Shown here: positions 13,810 through 14,117 of the stretch, piece by piece
Position numbering within the stretch: position 1 is the stretch's first letter
How the letters are laid out: each line of letters opens with the position of its first letter
Assembly: GCA_023434425.1 (NCBI GenBank)
Contig: JAEYSS010000253.1
Coordinates: 1-14,117 of the forward strand
Direction: 5' to 3'
From: Pseudomonadota bacterium
Lineage (GTDB): Bacteria > Pseudomonadota > Alphaproteobacteria > Ferrovibrionales > Ferrovibrionaceae
Length of the DNA stretch: 14,117 nt
Made by a program: the position numbers and the translations under genes
Notes under the pieces: model-generated
Told to the model about the DNA's origin: nothing
Databases searched by the model: none
Seen by the model: the letters and a program-made list of their open reading frames with translations, nothing else

Positions 13810-14117
13810 GGGTGCCCGTCGCCTTCTCTTCGCCCTTCTTGCCGAACATGACGCTGAGCTTGGCCATGGTGGCCGAGGCGCGCGCGATCGGGTTGGTCTG
13901 CCAGAAATCCGCAAACCGGGGATGGATCGCCGAGGCGACCACCGTGCCGGGCGTGCCGAACGGCGTCCAGGATGCCTGCGTCACCCGGTCGACCGCGGCC
14001 AGGTGCGGCGCGATCTCCAGGATGCGGCGGCGCAAGGCGCGCTGGTCGTCGTAGGGCAGCGCCTGGCCCGCCGCGCCGGACAGGGCGCGGATGATCGCCC
14101 AGTCCTCGCGCGCCTCG
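13802..14117 (-). CDS. nuoG: NADH-quinone oxidoreductase subunit G, C-terminal end only
   Basis: The last 104 residues of the large iron-sulfur subunit of complex I, cut by the window edge. The visible part runs from EAREDWAIIRALSGAAGQAL, through PHLAAVDRVTQA, to FADFWQTNPIARASATMAKL and ends KKGEEKATGTHG. The REDW-IIRALS and DF-TNPIARAS-MA patterns are typical of the C-terminus of alphaproteobacterial and mitochondrial NuoG (75-kDa subunit), in the molybdopterin-oxidoreductase-like domain. The cluster-binding N-terminal region lies outside the window. Its TGA overlaps the start of nuoH by eight bases, consistent with translational coupling. The identification rests on the C-terminal pattern plus its place before nuoH. 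Confidence 0.9.
   Translation of the reverse strand, partial: EAREDWAIIRALSGAAGQALPYDDQRALRRRILEIAPHLAAVDRVTQASWTPFGTPGTVVASAIHPRFADFWQTNPIARASATMAKLSVMFGKKGEEKATGTHG

Noticed and set aside
12778..13851. 357-codon open frame on the plus strand opposite nuoH
   Set aside because: Antisense shadow of nuoH; the product is almost entirely charged residues and His/Gln.
13810..13914. Upstream extension of the nuoH frame to 13914
   Set aside because: Overlaps nuoG and is Arg/Pro-rich; MAEFWQGYLWPL at 13809 is the usual type of NuoH start.
1..14117. CRISPR array, toxin-antitoxin pair, defence island or insertion sequence
   Set aside because: Looked for repeat-spacer patterns, short divergent or overlapping gene pairs, transposase motifs and terminal inverted repeats; none seen. 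The window is mostly housekeeping genes.

Overview
The window is a GC-rich stretch of a bacterial chromosome. Every convincing gene lies on the minus strand, so the biology reads from position 14117 down to 1. Gene content and order (nuoG-H-I-J-K-L-M-N followed by birA, coaX, rnj, mce, a DUF1467 membrane protein and proS), the short mitochondrial-like NuoI and NuoK, and a prolyl-tRNA synthetase without the editing insertion all point to an alphaproteobacterium. A Rhodospirillales-type lineage fits best. I cannot name the genus from sequence alone.

Region 1 (14117-6399) is the distal part of the complex I operon: the C-terminus of nuoG (cut by the window edge), then nuoH, nuoI, nuoJ, nuoK, nuoL, nuoM and nuoN. 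Gaps are 2 to 43 bp, and nuoG overlaps nuoH by 8 bp. Together these encode one peripheral-arm end, the Q-module/membrane junction (NuoH, NuoI) and the proton-pumping membrane arm (NuoJ-N). All genes look intact and carry the expected key residues.

Region 2 (6392-2424) continues in the same direction with almost no gaps: birA (biotin-protein ligase), coaX (type III pantothenate kinase), rnj (ribonuclease J), then, after about 100 bp that may hold its own promoter, mce (methylmalonyl-CoA epimerase) and a two-helix DUF1467 protein. BirA and Mce both serve propionyl-CoA handling: BirA biotinylates propionyl-CoA and acetyl-CoA carboxylases, and Mce acts one step after the former. CoaX supplies CoA.

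Region 3 (2347-1149) sits between DUF1467 and proS, which I remember as usually adjacent in this gene group. It holds a small predicted lipoprotein, a decayed tRNA-Lys(CUU) on the opposite strand, a 326-bp span without a firm gene, and a predicted secreted protein of unknown function. This is the only accessory-looking part of the window. Region 4 (1148-1) is the 5' part of proS, cut by the window edge.

I found no mobile element, integrase, CRISPR array or defence-like system. Very long plus-strand ORFs opposite rnj, nuoN, nuoL and nuoH are antisense shadows of GC-rich genes. The points most worth a second look are the tRNA relic and its surroundings, the altered phosphate-binding motif of CoaX (Asn at the usual Asp6), and a 32-codon ORF with a strong ribosome site upstream of the secreted protein.
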